Part shown: piece after piece, positions 57,302 through 64,000 of the stretch
How the letters are laid out: each line of letters starts with the position of its first letter
How positions within the stretch are numbered: position 1 is the stretch's first letter
Source: Variovorax sp. J2L1-78
GTDB taxonomy: Bacteria; Pseudomonadota; Gammaproteobacteria; Burkholderiales; Burkholderiaceae_C
Length of the DNA stretch: 64,000 nucleotides
Direction of reading: 5' to 3'
Assembly: GCF_030317205.1 (NCBI RefSeq)
Contig: NZ_JASZYB010000001.1
Coordinates: forward strand, 1,054,001 to 1,118,000
The notes under the pieces: model-generated
What the model saw: only the letters and a program-made list of their open reading frames with translations
Told to the model about the DNA's origin: nothing
The model's database searches: none
Position numbers and translations under genes: made by a program

Positions 57302-58217
57302 AAAGGTTGACGCCCTGCCAGCGCTTCTGCGCGACCTCTTCCTCGATGACCCGCAGCAGGACCTCGCGGACGCACTGCACGGCGGGGCTGCGAGAGGCCG
57401 ACACGGAAACGCTGAGCGACAGTTCCCGCACCAAGGGGCGGTCGGCCAACCGAACGCCCCGCACCCGTCCATGCTTCTGCGCCAACGCGAACGCCGAAAA
57501 TGGCAAGACCGTTGCGCCGACGCCCCGCTCCACCGAAAGGATGAGGATTTCGACGGCGCTCGTCTCGGCGACCAGCTTGAAGCGCAGCTGGTGTTCGTTC
57601 AACAGCCGTTCGGTCGCCACCCGCACGGAGTTCGGATGGGTGGGAAGCAGAAGGGGCAGCGCGGCGAATTCGCCAAGCGATATGACGGCCGGCAGCGGAT
57701 CTGCCGCCGCGACGACGGCGTAGAGCTCCTCCATCAAGATGGGCTCGATACGCAGCCTCGCATCCGCCCGGGCATCCATGGTGATCGCCAGCGCCAGGCG
57801 GTCGGCCTGGACCTGGCCCACCAGATCGCCACTCGACGCTTCGACCATTTCCAGCTCGATCAGCGGATAGTGCTGCCGCAGCCGCTCCAGAAGCGGCACG
57901 GCCACGACGCGCGAGGTGCTCGTTGGGAAGCCGACGGCAACGCGTCCCGACGGGGCGTCGCTGCCCTTGCGCACCGCGAGATGCGCCTCGTCGACCTGGC
58001 GAAGAATCGTCTTGGCATGGCGATACAGCAGTTCCCCGACCGCCGTCGCGCGCGTCCCCTGGGGCGTGCGGTCGAGCAGATGCGTTTCCAGCTCTGCCTC
58101 CAGGTTGGTCATGTGTTGACTCAACGAGGGCTGCGCGATGAAAAGAGCCTCGGCCGCGGCGGTGATGTTCCGGAGCTCCACCACCTTCACGAAATAGCGC
58201 AGCTGACGGATATCCAT
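57234..58217 (-). CDS. LysR-family regulator
   Basis: LysR regulator of 327 residues in the Cbl/NAC-like group. HTH region MDIRQLRYFVKVVELRNITA then AEALFIAQPSLSQHMTNLE; effector domain from about residue 90 (GRVAVGFPTST). The start at 58217 begins right at the conserved MDIRQLRYF. It points toward the CocE-TctC-GAF operon and overlaps its end, so it is the likely regulator; the palindrome at 52825 is a candidate site. It also lies just upstream of the aldo/keto reductase genes. Confidence 0.9.
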   Translation of the reverse strand: MDIRQLRYFVKVVELRNITAAAEALFIAQPSLSQHMTNLEAELETHLLDRTPQGTRATAVGELLYRHAKTILRQVDEAHLAVRKGSDAPSGRVAVGFPTSTSRVVAVPLLERLRQHYPLIELEMVEASSGDLVGQVQADRLALAITMDARADARLRIEPILMEELYAVVAAADPLPAVISLGEFAALPLLLPTHPNSVRVATERLLNEHQLRFKLVAETSAVEILILSVERGVGATVLPFSAFALAQKHGRVRGVRLADRPLVRELSLSVSVSASRSPAVQCVREVLLRVIEEEVAQKRWQGVNLFSDASPVPERPARKAARRSAPM

Positions 58218-58325
58218 GGCTCTTGGCAACTCCTGTGTATGACCTCGCGGGCTGAGCGGCGCCGGCGGGTGAGCGCCGCATGGATTGCAAGGGCGATCGC
58301 GGGAGTCTAGCCGCCGTCGCACCGA

Positions 58326-59504
58326 TCAGACCGGCAGTGGCGCGTTCCGCGCAATGAGTCCCTCACGCTGGAGCGCGGTCCAGAAGTCCGGGGCGATCCC
58401 GACCTTCATCGAGTCGGCATTGGCGCGCACCTGGCCGGGTGCGCGTGCGCCCGGGATCACGGCCGAGACGATGGACGGCGCCGCCGCGAACTGGAGCGCT
58501 GCGGTGCGCACGTCGATGCCGAAACGATCGGCCACGGCCATGATGCGCGCCCGCTTCTCCACCGCACCGGCCGGGATCTGGTCGCTGAAGTGATAGCGGC
58601 TGCGTCCGCCCAGGAAGCCATCGTTCAGCGGCGTGCCCACCACGACCGAAATGCCCTTCCTCTGCAAGGCGGGGAAGGTGCGGTCCAGCGTGTCCTGGTG
58701 GTCGAGGATCGAATACTGGCAGGCCAGCAGCACGATGTCCGGCGTCGGTACATCGGACTCGGCGGCCAGGACGGCCGCATTGGGCGTGTTGATGCCGAAG
58801 CCCCAGGCGCGGATCAGGCCCTCTTCGCGCATGCGGGCCAGTTCGGCCATCGCGCCTTTGGCGGCGATCTCGAAGTACGCCTGCCAGGGGCGGTCGAGTT
58901 CAGCGTTGTCCGGCGAAAGGTCGTGGATGAACACGACGTCGATCTTCGGGAGGCCCAGGCGCTGCAGGCTGTCCTCCACCGAGCGGCGCGCACCCGCGGC
59001 GCTGAAGTCGTAGGTGTACGAGAACGGCGCCGGCGAGGCCCACAGGGCCGCATTGGGCAGCGTTGCACGCGATGCCTTGAGCACGCGGCCGACCTTGGTG
59101 GAGACCACGTAGCTGTCGACAGGTTTGCCGCGCAGGAACTGGCCGAGCCGGTACTCGCTCAGGCCGTAGCCATAGAACGGGGAAGTGTCGAAGTAGCGCA
59201 CCCCGGAATCCCACGCCGCCTGCAGCACGGACTGCGCCTGCGCGTCGCTGATGCCCTCGAAGATGTTGCCCATCTGCGTGCCGCCCATGCCGAAGCGAAA
59301 AGGCGTGCGATAGCGCAGGCCGCCCGCGCCGTCGTTGCGCGGCAGGGTGCCGCGGACGATGTTGCCGCGCGTGGGCATGACGCTGCCGCGCGCGGTCAGG
59401 GCTGCGGGCACGGCCGTCGGGCCGGGCTGGGCCTGGGCCAGACGGACCGCGGCCAGGGAGGCCGCGGCACTGCCGCCGGCGACCAGAAAATCTCTGCGTT
59501 GCAT
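58326..59504 (-). CDS. aldo/keto reductase with Tat-like signal (first copy)
   Basis: Aldo/keto reductase of 392 residues, similar to D-threo-aldose/L-fucose 1-dehydrogenases. The catalytic tetrad is present: Asp and Tyr in YFDTSPFYGYG, Lys in STKVGRV and His in VFIHDLSP. The N-terminus MQRRDFLVAGGSAAASLAA with AQA-QP reads as a Tat signal, so the folded enzyme may be exported with its cofactor. Its stop lies 108 bp from the LysR start, and it follows the second reductase by 48 bp on the same strand. Confidence 0.87.
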   Translation of the reverse strand: MQRRDFLVAGGSAAASLAAVRLAQAQPGPTAVPAALTARGSVMPTRGNIVRGTLPRNDGAGGLRYRTPFRFGMGGTQMGNIFEGISDAQAQSVLQAAWDSGVRYFDTSPFYGYGLSEYRLGQFLRGKPVDSYVVSTKVGRVLKASRATLPNAALWASPAPFSYTYDFSAAGARRSVEDSLQRLGLPKIDVVFIHDLSPDNAELDRPWQAYFEIAAKGAMAELARMREEGLIRAWGFGINTPNAAVLAAESDVPTPDIVLLACQYSILDHQDTLDRTFPALQRKGISVVVGTPLNDGFLGGRSRYHFSDQIPAGAVEKRARIMAVADRFGIDVRTAALQFAAAPSIVSAVIPGARAPGQVRANADSMKVGIAPDFWTALQREGLIARNAPLPV

Positions 59505-59552
59505 GGTTTTTTCCTTTGATGAAACAGGGGGGTGAGGCCGACCGGCCCGCGT

Positions 59553-60662
59553 TCAGGTGCGTGCCCGTTGCGCCGCCTGCGCGCGCCGGATCAGGCCCTG
59601 GTATTGCTGCTGCTTGTCGGGGTACCAGGGGAGCGACGCGACCTGGCTGAAGCCCGGCAACGCTTCGACGTGGCGCGCCATGCGCTCGCGCATCGCCGCA
59701 TCCGGCAGCGGGCCACGCAGCGCGCCGAGGTTGTCCTGCGCATGGGCCGGATTCGCCGTGGAACTCAGGCAGCAGGTGACGGCCGGATGCGACATGACGA
59801 ACTTCAGGAAGTATTGCGCCCAGCTCTCGATCCCCAGCTCACGCGCGAAATCCGGCAAGGGCGCCTGGCCGATCGCCTTGTGCAGCCGCCCCTTCTCCAT
59901 CGACATGTTCACCAGCACCGACACGCCGCGCTGCTGGGCCGCAGCGAACACCGTGCGCTCGGCCTGGCGGTTGGCAATCGAATAGTTGACCTGCACGACA
60001 TCGACCGCGCCGCGTTGTACCCACTTCGTCAACACGTCGTGGTAGTCGTTCTCGTGGTGCGTCACGCCCACCAGCCGGGTGAAGCCTTCCTTCTTCCAGA
60101 TCTCCATGAGCGGAACCGCGACATCGACATTGACGAGGCTGTGACACTGCATCACGTCGAACCGGCTTCGCCACAGCCGCAACTGCGATTCGCGCAGGCT
60201 TTTGAGCGCATGGCCCTCGTCCGCCAGGAACTCGCCCGTCACCCACAGCTTGTTGGCGATGAAGAGCTGTTCGTTGTGGCCCGTGCTGCTTGCGAGATCG
60301 CCGATGGTCACCTCGGCGCTGCCGTACAGCGGCGACGTGTCGAGGACGCGGACGCCGGCGTCCCAGTAGCGCTTTGCGACCTCCGCCAGGTGGCTGCGCG
60401 GCGCGCCGGGAAGGAGGTCGAAAGTCAGGAAAGTGCCCAGCCCCAACGCCGGCAGCACGTCCCCCGTGCGCTCGACGCGCTTGGTGAGGATGCCGGGTGC
60501 GGCGGTGGCGAAGCGTGGCGCCGTCGTGGCGCCTGCCGCCGTCTGGGCGTGGACCAGGTCCCAGGACAGGGCTGCGGCCGCAGCACCGATGCCCGCACCC
60601 TGGCGCAGGAAGCCCCGCCTGCCGGATCGGGCATGAAGGGCACGATGAAATGGATCTTGCAT
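59553..60662 (-). CDS. aldo/keto reductase with Tat-like signal (second copy)
   Basis: Aldo/keto reductase of 369 residues. SGRRGFLRQGAGIGAAAAAL near residue 13 looks like a Tat signal, with cleavage near VHAQT. Tetrad residues appear in VLDTSPLYGSAE (Asp, Tyr), IANKLWV (Lys) and VMQCHSLV (His). It is first in the pair and is divergent from a two-component system over 184 bp, which holds a palindrome typical of that regulator class. It is only distantly similar to the first reductase. Confidence 0.86.
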   Translation of the reverse strand: MQDPFHRALHARSGRRGFLRQGAGIGAAAAALSWDLVHAQTAAGATTAPRFATAAPGILTKRVERTGDVLPALGLGTFLTFDLLPGAPRSHLAEVAKRYWDAGVRVLDTSPLYGSAEVTIGDLASSTGHNEQLFIANKLWVTGEFLADEGHALKSLRESQLRLWRSRFDVMQCHSLVNVDVAVPLMEIWKKEGFTRLVGVTHHENDYHDVLTKWVQRGAVDVVQVNYSIANRQAERTVFAAAQQRGVSVLVNMSMEKGRLHKAIGQAPLPDFARELGIESWAQYFLKFVMSHPAVTCCLSSTANPAHAQDNLGALRGPLPDAAMRERMARHVEALPGFSQVASLPWYPDKQQQYQGLIRRAQAAQRART

Positions 60663-60779
60663 GGTGGATGCTCCTGGTGCTGGAAAGAAAGAGGGGCCGC
60701 CGCGCGTTGGCGTTGACACGCGCGTCGGCTCGAACCGGTCTTCATCTTTCAGACGCAGATAACCAATGCATCGCGGGCT

Positions 60780-60797
60780 GATTACAGATTCGTAATC
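60780..60797. promoter_or_regulatory. palindromic response-regulator box
   Basis: GATTAC-AGATTC-GTAATC is an 18-bp palindrome 50 bp before the regulator ATG. It resembles the HprR/CopR-type box CATTAC..GTAATG. It lies in the region shared with the Tat-type reductase gene, so both transcripts may respond to the regulator. Confidence 0.5.
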
Positions 60798-60846
60798 CAG
60801 GGCATCCGGCCGCATCGGACAATGGACACCACGACGAAAACGGACC

Positions 60847-61527
60847 ATGCACAGACTGCTAGTCATTGAAGACGACCCCGGCGTGGCCGACTATCTGCAC
60901 CAGGGCCTGACCGAAAGCGGCTATGCCGTCGATGTGGCCAGGACCGGCCCGGAAGGCCGCGCCATCGCGATGGCGGGCAGTTATGCCGTGGTGCTGCTCG
61001 ACCTCATGCTGCCCGGCATGGATGGCTTCGAGGTGCTCAAGGGTATTCGCGAGCACGGCCACACGCCGGTGCTGATGCTCACGGCCCGCGACCGCGTGGA
61101 CGACCGCGTCAAGGGGCTGAGTGCGGGCGCCGACGACTACCTGGTCAAGCCCTTCGCGTTTTCGGAGCTGCAGGCACGCGTGGTGGCGCTGATCCGGCGC
61201 GGCAATTCCGCCTTCACCGAACAAACGCTGCTCAGCGTGGCCGACCTGGAGGTGGACTTTGCCGCGCACACGGTGCGCCGCGAGGGCCGGCGCATCGAAT
61301 TGAGCCCCAAGGAATTCCAGCTGCTGTCGCTGCTGATCCGACGCAAGGGCCAGGTCGTCACGCGCACGACCTTGGCCGAGCGGGTCTGGAATGTCCACTT
61401 CGACACCGAGTCGAACATGGTGGAAGTCACGGTGCGTCGCCTTCGTGCGAAGATGGACGACGACTTCTCCTTGAAGCTCGTCCACACCGTCAGAGGCGTT
61501 GGCTATGCGCTCGAAGACCGCAGTTGA
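60847..61527 (+). CDS. OmpR-family response regulator (CopR/HprR-like)
   Basis: Response regulator of 226 residues: Asp52 in LLDLMLPGMDG, Lys101 in LVKPF, and a winged-helix domain with LSPKEFQLLSLL and VTVRRLRAKMDD. The size and sequence style match heavy-metal or oxidant sensing regulators (CopR, CusR, HprR, IrlR). The partner kinase gene overlaps its end by 23 nt. Its probable box lies upstream, facing the exported reductases. Confidence 0.92.
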   Translation: MHRLLVIEDDPGVADYLHQGLTESGYAVDVARTGPEGRAIAMAGSYAVVLLDLMLPGMDGFEVLKGIREHGHTPVLMLTARDRVDDRVKGLSAGADDYLVKPFAFSELQARVVALIRRGNSAFTEQTLLSVADLEVDFAAHTVRREGRRIELSPKEFQLLSLLIRRKGQVVTRTTLAERVWNVHFDTESNMVEVTVRRLRAKMDDDFSLKLVHTVRGVGYALEDRS

Positions 61528-62938
61528 GTCGTCGTCCATCGTCTTGAGCCTGTCGCTGCGGCTGGCATGGCTGGCGGCGGCATTGCTGGGCCTCATGGCG
61601 ATCTGCGTCTATCTGGCGGTGGCCGCGCTGCAGGTGAAGGCGCAGGAACGCCTGCTCACGCTGAAGGTAAACAAGCTCACCGAAACGTCCCAGATCCTGC
61701 TGCGCGCGGACGACCACCGCTTCGCGGCACTCCTGCAGAACAACGCCGCCAGGCGGCCAGGCACACGGCTGGAGATCTTCGATGCCGATGGTCGCCTGTT
61801 CTATGCCGACCCGTTCACCGAGCCGCATCAACTCTCCCGCCACCAGCGCACCCGCCACTTCACCCTGCACGCTGCGTCGGGTGAAGCAGCGCCGGTGCTG
61901 CAAGGCAGTTTCACCATCGACGTGGCATCGGACGTCCAGCTGGCCCAGACACTGCAGAACGTGCTGGCCCTGGCGACGCTCATCGGCACCCTCGTGGCCG
62001 GCCTGCTGTCCTTTCTGGTCGTTCGACAGGGCCTCCGGCCGTTGGGCCGATTCGCTGCCGAGACGGAAGCCATGAGCAGGAGCGCCACGCCCGGCCATCT
62101 GGCATTGGCACCCCGCAGCAGCCGAGAACTCGCGCCCCTGGTCGTGCATTTCAACCAGCTGATGACGCGGCTGCGCGCGAGCCGCGACCAACTGGAAGCC
62201 TTCAATGCCGATGTGGCGCACGAACTGCGAACGCCCTTGACGACCCTGATCGGCAAAACGGAGCTCGCCCTCTCCCGGCCGCGAGGCATGGACGAGCTCG
62301 CCGCCACGCTGGTGTCGAACCTCGAAGCGCTCCGGCGCATCGGTGCGCTGGTCAACGACATGCTTTTTCTGGCGCGCGCCGACGGCGGCGATACCGCACG
62401 CCTTGGCCCGGTGGGCAGCCTGCGCGCCCTGATGCAGGACATGATGGACTACCACGAACCCGCCGCCAGCGAACGCGGCGTGGCACTCTCGGTGCAGGGC
62501 GACCTGGTGCTGGCGGTGGACGAACCCCTGTTCCTGCGCGCGCTGTCCAACCTGCTGGACAACGCCACACGCCACGCGACGCCCGGGACGGCGGTGACGG
62601 TCGTGCTCGATACCGAGGCGGGCATACCGCAACTCGGTGTGCGCAACGAAGGGGCGCCGATCGCGCCCGCAGACGTACCCCGGTTGTTTGATCGGTTCTA
62701 CCGCGCCGACATTGCCCGATCCAGTGACGGCATGCATTGCGGCCTGGGTCTGGCCATCGTCGCCGCGGTCGCCCGCATGCATGGCGGGCGAACCTCGGCC
62801 CGCTCCGATGCGAGCTGTACCGTCATCGGTTTCACCCTTGCCCCACACCGCGCCAAGCATGACCCCATGGAAGACATGCTGCGCATCGACCGGCGCGAGA
62901 ACGATGGATTGCGGCGCGGCGCCTGGGTGGCGGGATGA
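61505..62938 (+). CDS. heavy-metal-type sensor histidine kinase
   Basis: Sensor kinase of 477 residues. TM1 lies at about 20-42, a periplasmic region of about 110 residues follows, then TM2 at about 152-174 and a HAMP segment. The H-box DVAHELRTPLTTLIG has His239, the N-box is NLLDNATRHA, and the G2 box is GLGLAIV. The G1 box is altered to VRNEGAPI. The ATG at 61505 lies inside the regulator gene; a TTG at 61499 is an alternative. The signal may be metal, oxidant or aldehyde stress. Confidence 0.9.
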   Translation: MRSKTAVESSSIVLSLSLRLAWLAAALLGLMAICVYLAVAALQVKAQERLLTLKVNKLTETSQILLRADDHRFAALLQNNAARRPGTRLEIFDADGRLFYADPFTEPHQLSRHQRTRHFTLHAASGEAAPVLQGSFTIDVASDVQLAQTLQNVLALATLIGTLVAGLLSFLVVRQGLRPLGRFAAETEAMSRSATPGHLALAPRSSRELAPLVVHFNQLMTRLRASRDQLEAFNADVAHELRTPLTTLIGKTELALSRPRGMDELAATLVSNLEALRRIGALVNDMLFLARADGGDTARLGPVGSLRALMQDMMDYHEPAASERGVALSVQGDLVLAVDEPLFLRALSNLLDNATRHATPGTAVTVVLDTEAGIPQLGVRNEGAPIAPADVPRLFDRFYRADIARSSDGMHCGLGLAIVAAVARMHGGRTSARSDASCTVIGFTLAPHRAKHDPMEDMLRIDRRENDGLRRGAWVAG

Positions 62939-62981
62939 AGCGCGATGGCAATCGGCAGGCGGCCCTCTACAATCTCCAGCC

Positions 62982-63206
62982 ATGCCCGCACCGAGCCCCC
63001 TCGATCAGATCGCCGAGCGTGTCGAACGCTTGCTCGTGCGCCATGAAGAAATCCGGCGCACCAACGCGCTGTTGCTGGAACAGGTCGAAGCGCTCACGCG
63101 CGAACGCGACGCGCTGAAGTCGCGCCTCGCGGCGGCCCGCACCCGCATCGACGCCGTGCTCGAGCGGCTGCCGATTGAACCGTCCCAGGATTCCAGCGCC
63201 TCATGA
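62982..63206 (+). CDS. ZapB-like coiled-coil protein (TIGR02449 type)
   Basis: A 74-residue coiled coil. Heptad-like RVERLLVRHEEIRRTNALLL and EQVEALTRERDALKSRL fill the middle. In many beta- and gammaproteobacteria such a gene lies directly before zapA and the product is thought to help Z-ring organisation. Its stop overlaps the zapA ATG by 4 nt. It begins 43 nt after the kinase gene. Confidence 0.85.
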   Translation: MPAPSPLDQIAERVERLLVRHEEIRRTNALLLEQVEALTRERDALKSRLAAARTRIDAVLERLPIEPSQDSSAS

Positions 63207-63541
63207 AACAGATCGAAGTCCAGATCATGGGCCAGAGCTATCTGCTCGGCTGCCCCGAAGGCGGCGAAGCGCAGTTGCGCGAGGCGGTCGAACGCGTCGA
63301 CGTGGCCATGTGCAAGATCCGCGACGCCAACAAGGTGAAGGCGCGCGACCGCATCGCGGTGCTGGCCGCACTCAACCTCGCCTTCGACCTGGGCCAGCAG
63401 CCCGCCGCCGCGCCCTCCCCGGCTGCGCCGGCCGAGCCGGTGGCCACGGCGCCGAACGGCACGACACCCGACGATGCGCGCGCGGCCCAGCTGATCCAGC
63501 GCCTGGACCAGGCGCTCGCGGGCGACGGCCTGCTTCTCTGA
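63203..63541 (+). CDS. zapA: cell division protein ZapA
   Basis: ZapA of 112 residues, which binds and bundles FtsZ at the division site. EVQIMGQSYLLGCPEG at the N-terminus and KVKARDRIAVLAALNLAFDL are family motifs. The C-terminal part is longer and more Ala/Pro-rich than in E. coli, with a linker around residues 70-85. It is followed by 6S RNA, the common proteobacterial arrangement. Confidence 0.93.
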   Translation: MKQIEVQIMGQSYLLGCPEGGEAQLREAVERVDVAMCKIRDANKVKARDRIAVLAALNLAFDLGQQPAAAPSPAAPAEPVATAPNGTTPDDARAAQLIQRLDQALAGDGLLL

Positions 63542-63633
63542 CGCGCCGACGCGTTCTTGTCAACGCGAATTCCGCAAATCGCGTGGCCCGTTGGCCTACA
63601 CGTCCAACGCGATGCATGCGTAAAATCGAGCGG

Positions 63634-63811
63634 GTCTGCAGTGCGTGTCGGGCTTAATATTTCCTTGTTCCAATGCTCTCCGGAGCCGGGCTTGGTACAT
63701 CGCTAGACGGGCGTGATCATCTCGCGTCAGATGAACCCGAAGTCTTGCTGCCCTCGCCCACCTGAACCCTGGTTCAGGATGCGGGTCCGGCACACCCCAC
63801 TGCAGACACCT
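63634..63811 (+). ncRNA. ssrS: 6S RNA
   Basis: A 178-nt noncoding stretch just after zapA. Its ends pair (GTCTGCAGTG at 63634 with CACTGCAGAC ending at 63807). An internal hairpin CCTGAACC-CT-GGTTCAGG matches the conserved CCUUGAACC..GGUUCAAGG hairpin of E. coli 6S RNA. A TAAAAT -10 box sits at 63621-63626, 7 nt before the proposed start. 6S RNA binds sigma-70 RNA polymerase in stationary phase. The ends are approximate. Confidence 0.85.
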
Positions 63812-63821
63812 TTTCAGCCCG

Positions 63822-63852
63822 CGACGGCCCCTCATCGGGGCCGTCGTTTTTT
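63822..63852 (+). terminator. intrinsic terminator after 6S RNA
   Basis: A perfect 10-bp stem CGACGGCCCC / GGGGCCGTCG with a TCATC loop is followed by six T residues. It ends the 6S transcript 21 bp before the next gene. Confidence 0.88.
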
Positions 63853-63873
63853 CTGACGGAAGTTGTCTCTCGC

Positions 63874-64000
63874 ATGTCGCTCGAACCGATGCTCATCCTC
63901 GAACTCGCCGCACTGGGCATCGGCACCGGCTTCCTGGCCGGCCTGCTGGGCATCGGCGGCGGCATGCTGATGGTGCCGTTCATCACCATCATCATGGGCC
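63874..64000 (+). CDS. TauE/SafE-family sulfite exporter (partial)
   Basis: The window ends 42 codons into this gene. The visible part starts MSLEPMLILELAALGIG and carries GFLAGLLGIGGGMLMVPF, the glycine-rich first helix of TauE/SafE permeases, which export sulfite or other sulfur-containing anions. The rest lies outside the window, so substrate and integrity cannot be judged. Confidence 0.8.
   Translation, partial: MSLEPMLILELAALGIGTGFLAGLLGIGGGMLMVPFITIIMG

Overview
High-GC Gram-negative DNA that looks like a chromosomal segment from a betaproteobacterium of the Comamonadaceae (Variovorax-like). This is inferred from the housekeeping order ompR-envZ / ispF-ispD / mfd-serB, the zapA-6S RNA pair, a 3-hydroxybutyrate dehydrogenase and several TctC-type binding proteins. 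No rRNA, tRNA, CRISPR array, insertion sequence or prophage was seen.

Layout. 1-3.0 kb: hydrolase, bdhA, SIMPL protein and a small exported protein. 3.1-11 kb: housekeeping block (OmpR/EnvZ-type pair, ispF, ispD, mfd, serB). 11-15.2 kb: complete tripartite tricarboxylate transporter (TctC-TctB-TctA) with an LDH2-type dehydrogenase. 15.2-19.4 kb: small unknown genes, an aminotransferase, a hipBA module with a striking operator region, and nth. 19.4-23.2 kb: cobalamin cluster 1 (cobC-cobS-cobT-cobQ). 23.3-28.5 kb: GntP permease, AraC regulator, MFS exporter, a truncated ORF and a methyltransferase. 28.4-36.6 kb: RND efflux operon with a lipase-like gene and divergent LysR regulator, ordered like Burkholderia bpeT/llpE-bpeE-bpeF-oprC. 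36.7-37.8 kb: YcgR-type PilZ protein and a small acidic protein. 37.8-52.8 kb: cobalamin cluster 2, thirteen minus-strand genes behind a cobalamin riboswitch. 52.9-58.2 kb: CocE-type hydrolase, two orphan TctC proteins, a GAF protein and a LysR regulator. 58.3-62.9 kb: two Tat-type aldo/keto reductases divergent from a two-component system. 63-64 kb: ZapB-like gene, zapA, 6S RNA and the start of a TauE/SafE permease.

How the genes work together. The two cobalamin clusters encode corrinoid uptake (BtuB, BtuF, BtuC, BtuD), adenosylation (CobO), side-chain amidation (CobB, CobQ), aminopropanol attachment (CobD, CbiB), nucleotide loop assembly (CobU, CobT, CobS, CobC) and lower-ligand synthesis (BluB). 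No corrin-ring genes lie in the window.

The most interesting part is in the middle of cluster 2. A CobN-family protein has a signal peptide and a C-terminal membrane anchor, and is translationally coupled to an ExbB-like proton-channel protein and an ExbD-like DUF2149 protein. No CobS/CobT-type AAA+ chelatase partner lies beside it. This suggests an ion-motive-force-driven corrinoid or metal handling machine in the cell envelope, unlike the cytoplasmic ATP-driven cobaltochelatase. Other notable items are a lipase-like efflux-operon protein lacking both its catalytic Ser and His, a long palindrome that buries the ribosome binding site of the CocE-type gene, and three hip operator units spaced exactly 27 bp apart.
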